A stretch of DNA of 64,000 nt from Oceanihabitans sediminis (GTDB taxonomy: Bacteria > Bacteroidota > Bacteroidia > Flavobacteriales > Flavobacteriaceae): positions 180,468-244,467 of the forward strand of contig NZ_QPIG01000005.1 of the NCBI RefSeq assembly GCF_003337215.1, given 5' to 3'. Each line of letters starts with the position of its first letter. The stretch's first letter is position 1. Below are positions 38,613 to 47,819 of this stretch, in pieces. The translations under genes and the position numbers were made by a program. The notes under the pieces were generated by a model that had not been told where the DNA came from, did no database searches, and worked only from the letters and a program-made list of their open reading frames with translations.

Positions 38613-39161
38613 TTATTGCTTATTGTTTTCTAGTATGTTTTTTAGGTTTTGTAAGCCAGTTTGAAAATCATCACCAACCATTTTTTCAAAATCCATAAAT
38701 AGTAAGAATAAATTACTAGGATACTCCGACCTTCCTGTAAACCCCCACTTTACTTTAGTTTGGTTTTGGGCTACATTTTCGGTAATCATATAGGCCGCTT
38801 CTGTGGATTGGAAAGGTTTTAAAAATCGTAACTCGAAATCGATTCTTTCGCCTTCGGTGATTTTTTTAATTTCTTGTTCCCCAGCACCAACATTTTCATC
38901 CTCACTTTCCCATGCCGAAATAAAACCTACTTGCCCATCTGTACCTGTATATGTCTTTTTCATGTTTGGATCCATACTAGCCCATTTACTAAAATGATCT
39001 TGGTTTTTAAGCTGCTTTATATATGCAAAGACTTCAGATTTAGTCACATTAATTACAATTTCTTCTTCTACAGCATAATCTTGTTTTATGAATAAAGCTG
39101 CCACTAATGGTATTGCGATAATAATTCCGATAACGATTAAAATCTTCTTTAGTGTTTTCAT
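38613..39161 (-). CDS. SRPBCC family protein with membrane anchor
   Basis: A 182-residue polyketide-cyclase-like protein. The N-terminal hydrophobic segment (residues 6-26) is probably a membrane anchor, and the START-like domain (about 35-180) has FSKWASMDPNMK and YMITENVAQNQTKVKWGFTG. Function unknown. It lies 10 bp before the VOC gene. Confidence 0.75.
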   Translation of the reverse strand: MKTLKKILIVIGIIIAIPLVAALFIKQDYAVEEEIVINVTKSEVFAYIKQLKNQDHFSKWASMDPNMKKTYTGTDGQVGFISAWESEDENVGAGEQEIKKITEGERIDFELRFLKPFQSTEAAYMITENVAQNQTKVKWGFTGRSEYPSNLFLLFMDFEKMVGDDFQTGLQNLKNILENNKQ

Positions 39162-39360
39162 ATGTTCTTTGGGTTTAATTTTTATTATTTAGACAGCTTA
39201 TTAAGGTGCTGATTTTCATCACATAATGCTTTTACGCAAACAAAACAAAAGTATTCATTGGTTTAAAGTTAGATTTTTTAGGAACTCCATTTAATATTTT
39301 TTTCTGTTTTTTTCGTTCCTTAAACCACAGGCTTATACGGAAATTATTATTACTTAACCC

Positions 39361-40230
39361 CTAATTATCTGGTTCTATATGGATTAACACATGCCCTAAA
39401 TTTGGTATTTCATTTCGCAAATAATCTTTTAGCTTATGTGCAATATCATGTCCTTCCTTTACAGAAATTTGCCCAGCAACTATGGCATGTAAATCTACGT
39501 GAAATTTCATTCCAGATTTTCTAACAAAACATTTCTCAGTACCTAAAACCCCTGTAACTTGAACAGATTTTTTTCTTATCTCTAGTATTAAATCATCATA
39601 AAGTTGTTCATCCATCACCTCCCCTAAGGCTGGTCGGATAATTAAATAACTATTGTATAATATAAAAGCCGAAGCAAATAAAGCGGCCCAGTCATCTGCA
39701 GTCTCATACCCTTCGCCAAAAAATATAGCGATGCTAATACCTATAAACGCCATTATCGAGGTGATAGCATCGCTTCTATGATGCCAGGCATCTGCTTTTA
39801 AAGAACTGCTATTGGTTTGTTTGCTTTTTTTAATTACAATTTGGAAGGATATTTCTTTCCAAATTATAATGAGCGCCAAAACTAATAGCGTCCATGATTT
39901 AGGGGTTTCATGAGGAGTTTGAATGTTCTGAATACTTTCATAAGCAATTATGGTAGCAGAAATAACCAAAAAAGCAACAATGGCGAAGGTAATTAATGGT
40001 TCAATTTTACCATGACCATAGGGGTGATTTTCGTCTGCTGGCCGGTTTGCATACTTAAGTCCTAATAAAACCAAAAAGGAAGCAAAAATATCTGTTGTAG
40101 ATTCTATAGCATCAGCAATCAAAGCGTAAGAGTTACCAAAAACTCCTGTCAGCCCTTTTATTAATGCTAAAATGGCGTTTCCAAAAATGCTAAAATAAGT
40201 GGTTCGTATTGCAGTTTGCTCGTTATTCAA
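39361..40230 (-). CDS. Cation diffusion facilitator metal transporter
   Basis: A 289-residue CDF protein with six helices. Metal-site residues are DAIESTTD in helix 2 and DAWHHRSDA in helix 5, the signature HPYGHGK is present, and the C-terminal cytoplasmic domain (about 205-289) has FHVDLHAIV and HVLIHIEPD. It exports Zn2+, Mn2+, Fe2+ or Co2+ by proton antiport; specificity cannot be read. Confidence 0.88.
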   Translation of the reverse strand: MNNEQTAIRTTYFSIFGNAILALIKGLTGVFGNSYALIADAIESTTDIFASFLVLLGLKYANRPADENHPYGHGKIEPLITFAIVAFLVISATIIAYESIQNIQTPHETPKSWTLLVLALIIIWKEISFQIVIKKSKQTNSSSLKADAWHHRSDAITSIMAFIGISIAIFFGEGYETADDWAALFASAFILYNSYLIIRPALGEVMDEQLYDDLILEIRKKSVQVTGVLGTEKCFVRKSGMKFHVDLHAIVAGQISVKEGHDIAHKLKDYLRNEIPNLGHVLIHIEPDN

Positions 40231-40239
40231 TCTTAAGGT

Positions 40240-41088
40240 TTAATTTTTTTCAAAGCTTAGATAGTCTGTTCCTCCATTTCCACCACTAATGTCTATTAGT
40301 TCTATTTTTGTAGGAGAGTGCGAGATAAAATCCCAATCGTCATTTAAATCTTCAAAATCATTGCTTAGGTTGAAATAAATATTAAAGTCTAAATCATCTT
40401 GACTATCATCATTACTATTACTATCCGTAATACTCCAAGTGCCATCGTAGCTAATACTGCCATTATTTGCATGTAAAACCCCCGAACTGTTAAAACTAAA
40501 GTTATAGCCAGTAAAATGATTGGTTTCGTCTATTCCTGAATCTATAAACTCGGTAATTCTCCATGTCCCCATAGCAACATTATCTTGAATGGTACTTTGC
40601 GTGGAAGAACTACAATCATCCATTGGTGTTCCTTTTACAAATGTTAAATAATCTGTACCACCATTACCACCACTAACATCAATAAGGGATATACTATTAG
40701 CATTGAAACCTATAATATCCCAGTCGTCGTTTAAATCTTCAAATGCATTACTAAGGTTAAAGTGAATATTAAAATCTAAATCACCCGAGCTATCATCATT
40801 ACTACCACTATTGCTAACACTCCAAGTACCATTATAGCTGTTACTGGAACTCGTTGCGACCAAAGTTCCGTCCGATTGAAACACAAAAGAATAACATAAA
40901 AAGTGCCCCGTTTCATCATTACCAGAATCTATGAAATTAGAAATAATCCAAGTTCCTGATTGTACCGTATTTTGAATTTGAGTTTGTGTTGAAGTATTTG
41001 TAGTATCATCATCGGATAAACAAGAAATCATGAAACTAAACAGTCCTAAAAACAAAAAGTAGCGAAAAAAGAAATTAGTTGTTTTCAT
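40240..41088 (-). CDS. Lipoprotein with two tandem copies of a lipocalin-like domain
   Basis: A 282-residue lipoprotein (leader ends FMISCLSDDD, Cys23). Two copies of a domain of about 115 residues share almost the same pattern: GTW.I..FIDSG.DET.HF, Y.GTWS.., DLDFNI.FNLS..FEDLNDDWD, SGGNGGTDYL. Such domains recall lipocalin-like outer-membrane lipoproteins. It lies 10 bp after the CDF gene start, possibly co-transcribed. The function is unknown. Confidence 0.72.
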   Translation of the reverse strand: MKTTNFFFRYFLFLGLFSFMISCLSDDDTTNTSTQTQIQNTVQSGTWIISNFIDSGNDETGHFLCYSFVFQSDGTLVATSSSNSYNGTWSVSNSGSNDDSSGDLDFNIHFNLSNAFEDLNDDWDIIGFNANSISLIDVSGGNGGTDYLTFVKGTPMDDCSSSTQSTIQDNVAMGTWRITEFIDSGIDETNHFTGYNFSFNSSGVLHANNGSISYDGTWSITDSNSNDDSQDDLDFNIYFNLSNDFEDLNDDWDFISHSPTKIELIDISGGNGGTDYLSFEKN

Positions 41089-41367
41089 AATTTATTGGTT
41101 TTTAGAGTTTAACGAACATGCGGTGATTTTAGTATGTAGAACATATATAGATTTTATAACTCAACCTAGCTAAACCATTTGTTTATTTTAGGATTGCATA
41201 AAATTTTATAATCACATCCCTAATTTAAGGATTTAAATTTAAAGCAATTGTATAAATAGTCCGTTTTTTTTAATTATAAAGCATTTTAAACTCATGCTGT
41301 CTTTAAAATTACTAAACCCCTAAGCATAGCAATAACTACTTGCATAACAAACCATAACCTCCCCTAA

Positions 41368-42246
41368 CTACTCTAAAACCTTTACACTTTCAGCATATGC
41401 AATCACTTGTTTAATGGTTTTATTAGCTTCTTTTTTCCTCCAATGCATATATAAATCAATTTTTTCATCTAAAGCAATAAACCGCACATTTTGAGTCTTT
41501 GCTATTTTAAAAGAAATTGGCAGAATAGAAATCCCCAGCCCTTTAGCTACAAGATTTAAAATCATACCTCCAAAATCAGATTCAATAATTATTTTTGGTT
41601 CAAAATCATGTTTTAAAAAAAAACTTCTTAACAAAGAAGCGAAGAAGGTTTTTTCATGTAGCCCAGAAATAATAAACTTTTCATCTTTTAGTTTATTAAG
41701 GCTGGTTAAAGATGTTTCATGAAACCAATGATTATAAGGTACCGCTAAGCAAATGGATTCTGAGTGCAATTTAAGAGATTCAATATGTATGTTTTCTATA
41801 GCATCTCTACTAAATGCTATATCGGTTTCATAACGGAGCAATAGCTTTTCATGATTTTCATCTGTAGGCTCCGTTAATTCAAATTTGAGCTCAGGAAGAT
41901 TGGTATTTAATACCTTTAGGAAGCTTGGTAAAAAGTTAAAGGAAATAGATCCTGGGTAACTTATAGAAATCTTCCCTGATAGTCCTTCATTAATTTTTTT
42001 AGCCTGTCTATGAATCTGGTCTAGTTCACTTATTAGATGCGTATATTTCTCTTTTAGAAAGGCGCCCGCATCGGTAAGTTTGACATTTCTTTTATCTCTT
42101 TCAAACAGTTGAACGTCTAGTTCTTGTTCTAAAGATTGAATTTGCCTACTTAAAGAGGATTGTGAAATGAACGTCTTCTCTGCCGATCTCCAAAAATGCA
42201 ACTCATTAGCGAGTATTAAAAAATACTTTATCTGTTGAATATTCAT
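41368..42246 (-). CDS. LysR family transcriptional regulator
   Basis: A 292-residue LysR regulator. The N-terminal helix-turn-helix is at 1-60 (NIQQIKYFLILANELHFWRSAEKTFISQSSLSRQI) and the substrate-binding domain follows. It is divergently transcribed from the LysE exporter with a 108-bp shared region, so it most likely controls that exporter in response to an amino acid or similar effector. Confidence 0.85.
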   Translation of the reverse strand: MNIQQIKYFLILANELHFWRSAEKTFISQSSLSRQIQSLEQELDVQLFERDKRNVKLTDAGAFLKEKYTHLISELDQIHRQAKKINEGLSGKISISYPGSISFNFLPSFLKVLNTNLPELKFELTEPTDENHEKLLLRYETDIAFSRDAIENIHIESLKLHSESICLAVPYNHWFHETSLTSLNKLKDEKFIISGLHEKTFFASLLRSFFLKHDFEPKIIIESDFGGMILNLVAKGLGISILPISFKIAKTQNVRFIALDEKIDLYMHWRKKEANKTIKQVIAYAESVKVLE

Positions 42247-42274
42247 AACTAATGCGGTTTTTGCATTATTATAC

Positions 42275-42282
42275 CAAAAATA
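42275..42282 (-). promoter_or_regulatory. Candidate -7 element for the LysR gene
   Basis: On the minus strand it reads TATTTTTG, fitting TAnnTTTG, about 30 bp upstream of the LysR start within the divergent LysR/LysE spacer. The weak consensus makes this tentative. Confidence 0.35.
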
Positions 42283-42354
42283 TGTATTTTTTAAAAGCTA
42301 TCAAAAACTTTTCTTTGCTGTCAAAATATACTTAATTTTTAAAAGCAAGAAAAT

Positions 42355-42978
42355 ATGGGTATAGAAAACTATTTGGCCTTCCTAATAACTGCGACTTTAT
42401 TTGTTATGACCCCTGGAATAGACACTATGTTTGTATTAAACAAGTCTATTGGTCAAGGTAGGAAGTCAGGAGTATATGCAACACTTGGAATCAATGCAGG
42501 TGTATTGACTCATGCGCTTATTGGAGCCTTAGGACTGTCTGTTTTAATTGCAAAATCTGCTATTGCTTTTACCTTAATTAAATACATAGGGGCGGTTTAT
42601 TTAATATACTTAGGTTTTATTAAACTGAAAACTAAAAAGGATCTACTAGCAAATGTTTCAATAGACAATAAAAAACCGAAGGCAAAAAACGACTTTTGGA
42701 CAGGTTTTTTAACCAATACATTAAATCCGAAAGTTGCATTATTCTTTTTAGCTTTTTTTCCTCAGTTCATTAATCCTGAAGAAATTCAAAACCCGGTTCC
42801 TTTTGTGCTATTAGGTCTTACTTTTGCTATAATCGGGATTGTCTGGTATATAAGCCTGACGATATTAGCTAGCATGTTTTATGAAAGAATCATTAATAAT
42901 CCAAATATTGGTTCTAGGCTAAATAAATGTAGCGGAGTGGTTTTTATATTAATGGGACTTAAAATAGGCTCAACCTAA
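42355..42978 (+). CDS. LysE/RhtB family amino acid exporter
   Basis: A 207-residue protein with six helices. The N-terminal signature TPGIDTMFV and GQGRKSGVYATLGINAGVL match the RhtB family (usually PGPD; here PGID). It exports amino acids such as threonine, homoserine or lysine; substrate unknown. Controlled by the divergent LysR gene by context. Confidence 0.85.
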   Translation: MGIENYLAFLITATLFVMTPGIDTMFVLNKSIGQGRKSGVYATLGINAGVLTHALIGALGLSVLIAKSAIAFTLIKYIGAVYLIYLGFIKLKTKKDLLANVSIDNKKPKAKNDFWTGFLTNTLNPKVALFFLAFFPQFINPEEIQNPVPFVLLGLTFAIIGIVWYISLTILASMFYERIINNPNIGSRLNKCSGVVFILMGLKIGST

Positions 42979-43339
42979 ACCCATGGTTAATCTAATTCTT
43001 AAATAAAATCACAGCAAACTAGATGCCCTTGTGCTGCTAACGTTTTTTTTAGATGAGATGGCAACAACTCAATCTATAATAGAGCTTTCCAATATGCTGT
43101 TTTACGGGTAAAAAAATGATTATACTATAAACCTTGTATTTACAGTATTTTTAAACTGCCTTTTTACCCCCTTTCCAATATGCTATTTAAATGCATTTTT
43201 AACAACTCCTCTTTGGCTGAAATAAAAAAAATCAGAAAAATGTATTCTTGAGTGTTTTATATGCAATTCAAAAAAACCTACTTTCAATACTCCCTATATG
43301 GCAAAGAACTCATAAACTCTGTAAGCTTTATACATTTTA
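42979..43339. other. Intergenic region, nothing recognised
   Basis: About 360 bp downstream of the LysE gene and beyond the stop of the convergent anchor-protein gene. The phrase TTTCCAATATGCT occurs twice (about 43087 and 43174); no gene seen. Confidence 0.45.
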
Positions 43340-43966
43340 TTATAATAACTTATACTCTCCCTTTAGCTTAACAGTAACAACAATATCCTCGCCTGTTTCG
43401 TTTCTAAAATACCAACCATGCTTCCCTTCAAATGGAGTAGTTAATGTTCCTGCCATATTGTTGGAATATGCAAGCGTATAACTTTCATAAAACACTTCTT
43501 TTGGCGGGTTTTCCTGCTTTACTTCTCCATGAAAATCTATATATACAATCCCTTTATCTGTTGCCCACTCATATTTTATACTACCATGTTTTAGACTGTA
43601 AAATTTAAATTCAACGCCTTTTTTAGCGGGTACAAAAACTTCCACCAAATCCTCTCTGTTTGGGTACGGAACTTCTGGAGGGGGATTGTTAGCTTCCATT
43701 GGCTTTGCTATGCTTTGCGGAGACCCTAGCTTTTCCATGGTAATTTTATCAAAACGCAAACCTGTAGATACACTTATTGTTTCTGCTTTCGTATGGTCTT
43801 GGTGTAATTTAGAAAATCCAAACAATTCACCAGTTCCTAAAGGGTCAACTCCGTACTCCGCAGGTAAAACAGCAGTTACTAACACAACTGCTCCTATAAG
43901 AAGTGATAGGAGTAATGATTTTAATATTTGGGCTTTTGTTAAATTAAGTTGCTTTACTGTAGTCAT
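43340..43966 (-). CDS. Transmembrane anchor protein (HupE/UreJ partner)
   Basis: A 208-residue protein with one N-terminal transmembrane segment followed by the conserved VTAVLPAEYGVDPLGTG and a beta-rich exported domain. This matches the 'transmembrane anchor protein' family that is regularly encoded beside HupE/UreJ proteins, as here. The pair may work together in metal handling. It starts 14 bp after the HupE stop. Confidence 0.75.
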   Translation of the reverse strand: MTTVKQLNLTKAQILKSLLLSLLIGAVVLVTAVLPAEYGVDPLGTGELFGFSKLHQDHTKAETISVSTGLRFDKITMEKLGSPQSIAKPMEANNPPPEVPYPNREDLVEVFVPAKKGVEFKFYSLKHGSIKYEWATDKGIVYIDFHGEVKQENPPKEVFYESYTLAYSNNMAGTLTTPFEGKHGWYFRNETGEDIVVTVKLKGEYKLL

Positions 43967-43979
43967 AGTATTATAGGGG

Positions 43980-44669
43980 TTAAGAGATAAAGTATCCTGC
44001 TAATTGATAGCCGAACAATAAAAAGCCAGCTGCCATTAAAGCTAAGTTAGTAAGCTGGGAAAATTTGATATAACTGCTATATTGTCGCCAATAACTAATA
44101 ATTAATAGTACAAACCCTAATGCTAAAAACTGTCCGATTTCTACACCTAAGTTAAAGCCAAGTAAGTTTGTAAAAAGTCCGTCTTTATCAAATTCAAATT
44201 CTTGTAATTTGGTTGCTAGACCGAAACCATGAATAAAACCAAAAATTAGAATTGCTGCTTTGGTATTGGGTTGCTTTCCAAATATCTTTTGAAATCCACC
44301 CAAATTATCAAAGCCCTTATAAACTATAGATAAACCAATTATAGCATCAATAATATAAGCATTTACATGTATATCTGCCATAACCCCATACAAAAGCGTA
44401 AGACTGTGACCAATGGTAAAGTAGCTTACATAAATAATAATCTCTTTAGTCCGATATAAAAAAAAGATAACTCCTACTAAAAAGAGTAAATGATCGTAAC
44501 CCGTAATCATATGTTTTGCTCCCATGTATAAAAAAGGTCCAAAAGCAACTCCTTTGTTAGATGTTAAAAAGGACTGCGTATTTTCATCAACACCATGCCC
44601 AAAGGCTGTTGCCGATATAAAAAAACACAGTATCAAGATAAATGGATGTAATATTTTCACTAACTTCAT
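43980..44669 (-). CDS. HupE/UreJ family putative metal transporter
   Basis: A 229-residue protein with a signal peptide (1-24, ending ATAFGHG) and about six helices. Motifs are GYDHLLFLVG and YFTIGHSLTLL, then FIHGFGLATKLQEF; His in these motifs is typical of HupE/UreJ_2. It may move nickel or cobalt. Organised with the anchor protein on the minus strand. Confidence 0.8.
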   Translation of the reverse strand: MKLVKILHPFILILCFFISATAFGHGVDENTQSFLTSNKGVAFGPFLYMGAKHMITGYDHLLFLVGVIFFLYRTKEIIIYVSYFTIGHSLTLLYGVMADIHVNAYIIDAIIGLSIVYKGFDNLGGFQKIFGKQPNTKAAILIFGFIHGFGLATKLQEFEFDKDGLFTNLLGFNLGVEIGQFLALGFVLLIISYWRQYSSYIKFSQLTNLALMAAGFLLFGYQLAGYFIS

Positions 44670-44719
44670 ATAGTTTTAATTCGTATGCTTACTTGGTTCT
44701 TATACCAACCAAACGCTAT

Positions 44720-44869
44720 CTAAAATTCTTTATCCCACTTCGCAGCATGGTCTTCAAGCAAAGATTTCTTCGATACAGATTCTATTGCCACTTCAGCTTC
44801 TTCTCCTTTTGTATTTGTCTATACAGGTCAAAAATAAAACTATAATTAGTGCTTAGAAATAATTCTCAT
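44720..44869 (-). pseudogene. Possible decayed small lipoprotein gene
   Basis: On the minus strand an ATG at 44869 gives MRIISKH then a stop. One frame over continues a lipoprotein-like leader, LIIVLFLTCIDKYK, and a third frame continues EVAIESVSKKSLLEDHAAKWDKEF to a TAG. Joined with two frameshifts, these make a small lipoprotein of about 50 residues. It could also be chance. It sits directly upstream of the HupE gene on the same strand. Confidence 0.3.
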
Positions 44870-45036
44870 GCTAGTTTTATAAAGGAAATGATATTTGAAT
44901 GAGGCAGCTTTTTGATGTCCCATACTCCCTACAACTTTTCAAAGATAAACAGTTTTGTTTATGGTAAAAATATCATGGATTCTTTTTTCCAAGATTTCCT
45001 TTTAAAGATTCATTTTAAAGTTTCAATCTGACATAA

Positions 45037-45234
45037 TTATGTATATCGAAACCATTTTTTCATACTCGAATAAAAAGGTAAATCTTTAGCTAATAGATTT
45101 TCACTATAGAGTTCCAAACAACATATTAGCTTTTCATAACTCCTAATTACTTCTATAAAATCATTATCACTTTCAAGCATTTTTTCTAAGTAAGCCCGGC
45201 TTAAATCCGCTGAAAAAGCAATTTTTAGCAACAC
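45037..45234 (-). CDS. Small hypothetical protein, 65 aa
   Basis: Begins MLLKIAFSADLSRAYLEKML and ends KKWFRYT. It is acidic and helical, with possible stabilising Cys pair LICCLEL. No recognised family and no clear ribosome-binding site, so it may not be real. It lies divergently from the Hsp20 gene. Confidence 0.3.
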   Translation of the reverse strand: MLLKIAFSADLSRAYLEKMLESDNDFIEVIRSYEKLICCLELYSENLLAKDLPFYSSMKKWFRYT

Positions 45235-45509
45235 CTACTATATTATATCCTATAGAAAACTAGAAGGAAAATTGTATAAATTTATCAGTTTTACAACAAT
45301 CCCACTTAAAGCACATTCATGAAAATATGTCATTTATTTAATGTAATCATGTGAAAATTTCACAAAAAAAAAGACAAAATTTCATCTAATCTAAAGAAAA
45401 AAATCACAAAACAACCATATTTCAATAATGGCATTTTCTTTGTAAAGTCATAAACGAAGTCGTAAACGATTTCAATTTGAAATAATGTTTAATTTAAAAT
45501 TTTGTAATT

Positions 45510-45986
45510 ATGAGCAATTTAGTTAGTGTTCCTAAAAACGGAAGTTTAACAAACAGTAATTCAAATCAAAACTTCCCTAGTTTATCAAATTGGTTTGACG
45601 ATATATTTAATCGTGACTTACCATCAGTAATTAACTCAAACTTTAATACAGGTATTACCTTACCTAAAGTTAACATCAAAGAAACTGCAGATGCTTTTGT
45701 GGTTGAAATGGCTGTTCCAGGTCTTAAAAAATCAGATTTCCAAATTGAAATTGACAACCAAGTATTAGCAATTTCATCAGAAACAAAAGAAGAAACAAAA
45801 CTTAAAGAGGAGAAGTATACCCGTAGAGAATTTGGATATTCATCCTTCAAAAGAACTTTTACACTACCTGAAAGTGTAAATGATGAAAAAATCAATGCAA
45901 GTTATAGCGAAGGCATCTTAAGCATTATCTTACCAAAAAAAGATGAAGCAAAACAAAAGCCGGTAAGAAATATTAAGATTTCTTAA
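45510..45986 (+). CDS. Small heat-shock protein, Hsp20/alpha-crystallin
   Basis: A 158-residue chaperone. The N-terminal region (NWFDDIFNRDLPSV) is followed by the alpha-crystallin domain (about 50-145) with VVEMAVPGLKKSDF, REFGYSSFKRTFTLPESV and the hallmark YSEGILSIILPKK. It holds unfolded proteins under heat or other stress in an ATP-independent way. Upstream DNA (45236-45509) is AT-rich and probably holds the promoter. Confidence 0.9.
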   Translation: MSNLVSVPKNGSLTNSNSNQNFPSLSNWFDDIFNRDLPSVINSNFNTGITLPKVNIKETADAFVVEMAVPGLKKSDFQIEIDNQVLAISSETKEETKLKEEKYTRREFGYSSFKRTFTLPESVNDEKINASYSEGILSIILPKKDEAKQKPVRNIKIS

Positions 45987-46021
45987 ACGAATCACTATTT
46001 CTTGTGACTAAATCTAGAAAC

Positions 46022-46066
46022 TAGAAGTAAAGAGGCCGAGGAATCGGTCTCTTCTACACTTCTAGA
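46022..46066 (+). terminator. Long hairpin after Hsp20, terminator-like
   Basis: CTAGAAGT pairs perfectly with ACTTCTAG at the ends, and AGAGGCCGA with TCGGTCTCT inside, giving a long hairpin 35 bp after the Hsp20 stop. There is no strong T-tract after it, so it may be an mRNA-stabilising or processing hairpin as much as a terminator. Confidence 0.5.
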
Positions 46067-46092
46067 TATTTGTAATTTAAAACCCTTTAACT

Positions 46093-46584
46093 ATGAAAAT
46101 TTATATATCTCTTTGCTTAATTAGCTTGTTAAGTATTAGCTGCAATAGCCAAAACAAGAACTTAGAAAACACAGAAGCAAAGTATGATAATCAGAAAATA
46201 ATTCAAGAACCAAAAGGATCCTGGAAAGTAGATAAGGAATTTGACGAAAACGGCAATCTAATTAGATATGATAGTATCTACTCCTGGTCATCTCAGGACA
46301 AATACAACAAACTATCCATATCACAGCGAGATAGTTTAATACAATCATTTAAATCAAAATTTTTCACAAATTTCTTAGAACTTAAAAATCAAGGATTTGA
46401 AGATATTTTTGCTAATGATTCATTAGTAAGCAATTATTTCTTTAATGACAGTTTCTTCGAAAGCAATTTTGGTTCTGATTTTATGGATCTTAATAATATA
46501 AAAAAACAATTGATTGCAAGACAAAAAGAATTTTTGAAAAAACATCAATTTAAATTGATTAAACCAGAAGACGAAATGAATTAA
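46093..46584 (+). CDS. Hypothetical lipoprotein downstream of Hsp20
   Basis: A 163-residue lipoprotein (leader ends LSISCNSQNKN, Cys17). It contains segments WKVDKEFDENGNLIRYDSIYSW and repeated SQRDSLIQSF and is rich in Asp/Ser. No domain is recognised. It follows the Hsp20 gene across the hairpin and may be co-regulated. Confidence 0.6.
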   Translation: MKIYISLCLISLLSISCNSQNKNLENTEAKYDNQKIIQEPKGSWKVDKEFDENGNLIRYDSIYSWSSQDKYNKLSISQRDSLIQSFKSKFFTNFLELKNQGFEDIFANDSLVSNYFFNDSFFESNFGSDFMDLNNIKKQLIARQKEFLKKHQFKLIKPEDEMN

Positions 46585-46657
46585 TTTTCGTCTTTTATTC
46601 TTTAAACTTTACTTAGCAAGAAATGTTTAAATGGTGTGTATTAATTGTCTGTACCCA

Positions 46658-46744
46658 AAGCATATAGAGCTGAATTTAAGGATAGTCACAGAAATACTTT
46701 GGAGAAAAGGTAATATATTATTACTTTTTTAACCACGGTACTTT
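46658..46744 (+). mobile_element. 3' remnant of an IS110-family element
   Basis: The stretch GGATAGTCACAGAAATACTT with a following TAA and TTACTTTTTTAACCACGGTACTTT matches the 3' end of the IS110 elements at 52.3 and 56.3 kb (GGATAGTTACAGAAGTTCTT..., TTACTTGTTTTTTACCACAGTACTTT). Only about 90 bp is left and it is diverged, so it is an old remnant. Confidence 0.6.
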
Positions 46745-46760
46745 CTTAGTAACCGTATTT

Positions 46761-47333
46761 TTAAACAAATCTTAAATTATATTTCCCACATATTTCACTC
46801 ACTTTTTCCATGTCTGTTGGTCCAGCAGCTAACTCCGCTAATTCTATAAACATAACCTCTAAACCAGCAGGAAAAATACTCAACATAGCTCGGGCATTTT
46901 CCTTCCCAACAACTTTCCACGAATGCGGAACACCTTTAGGGCAGAAAACCAAGTCGCCAGCTTGTAAAATGCTAGTTTTATTACCAATACTCATAGACAC
47001 TTGACCAGATAATACTTGAAAAACCTCATCCTCGTTTTCATGAACATGTGGCGGAATTCCAATTCCCGGTTCATTGTTCTGCTCAATTAAAGCGTACTGA
47101 CCATTAGTATCTTCGCCTGTCAACTTGATGCTTTGATTGTCTCCCAAAACGTTTAATTTAACACTTTCCCTTTTTGTAACAAGTTTAGGATTTTGTAAAA
47201 TAGCTCCTACCGTTTTTAAAGACTTAACATCACTCTTCCTTGTTGATTCAGATTTGCATGCATTAAAAATTGGTATAATCGACAATGTTCCAATTCCAAT
47301 TGCTGACTTTTTTAAGAAATCTTTACGCTCCAT
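46761..47333 (-). CDS. Cupin-domain protein with exported N-terminus
   Basis: A 190-residue protein. The N-terminus MERKDFLKKSAIGIGTLSII resembles a weak Tat or lipoprotein leader (Cys26 in FNACKSE). The cupin (about 70-150) has metal-binding PPHVHENEDEVFQVLSG and PKGVPHSW motifs. Quercetin dioxygenase-like; possible dioxygenase or sugar-binding role. It lies just beyond the IS110 remnant. Confidence 0.75.
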   Translation of the reverse strand: MERKDFLKKSAIGIGTLSIIPIFNACKSESTRKSDVKSLKTVGAILQNPKLVTKRESVKLNVLGDNQSIKLTGEDTNGQYALIEQNNEPGIGIPPHVHENEDEVFQVLSGQVSMSIGNKTSILQAGDLVFCPKGVPHSWKVVGKENARAMLSIFPAGLEVMFIELAELAAGPTDMEKVSEICGKYNLRFV

Positions 47334-47819
47334 AATATGAATTTTTAAATTATTAACATTTATTTATTTCAATAAATATGGTTATGATTTGAAGCGTATT
47401 AATACATCTAAGTTAGCAAATAATAACCAAAAAGTAAAATGAAAAGATTTTTGTTCATAGATTGAAACTGGAAACAATTTTTAAATGGCGCTACTAATAG
47501 CTTCATATACCACCTCCTGTTTTAATTAGTTTTTACACTCCCTCTGCAACTCTACATTGTACAAAAAACTCTTATTTTTCCTAATTATGTTAAACAAGAA
47601 ACGATTAGCCAATTTCAATATTCTGTAAGAAAATCCACATACACCTCGATACAAACAACAACATCTATTTCTAAATATAGAATGCTTTTTTTATTTCATT
47701 ATCAAATCAAAAGAAGTTACGATTCCAAAACCTTTCTTTTCTTCAAAGAGTTCTTTTGTAAGATGGATGAACATAAAGTTATATGCTAAAACTACCTGAC
47801 TTAGCGCAAAACTAATAAA
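47334..47819. other. Intergenic region, mostly nothing
   Basis: About 490 bp between the cupin and methyltransferase genes. The methyltransferase frame continues open for 43 codons after its TAG; otherwise no feature is seen. Confidence 0.4.

Noticed and set aside
43087..43190. Two TTTCCAATATGCT phrases as a repeat or binding site
   Set aside because: Only two short copies in an AT-rich spacer; no further structure.
44642..44845. Plus-strand frame of 67 codons
   Set aside because: Overlaps the start of HupE and the decayed lipoprotein on the other strand; composition is not protein-like.
47700..47760. Possible extra small gene after the methyltransferase
   Set aside because: Only a short ATG-led peptide (28 codons) with no ribosome-binding site; kept as a low-interest finding instead of a gene.
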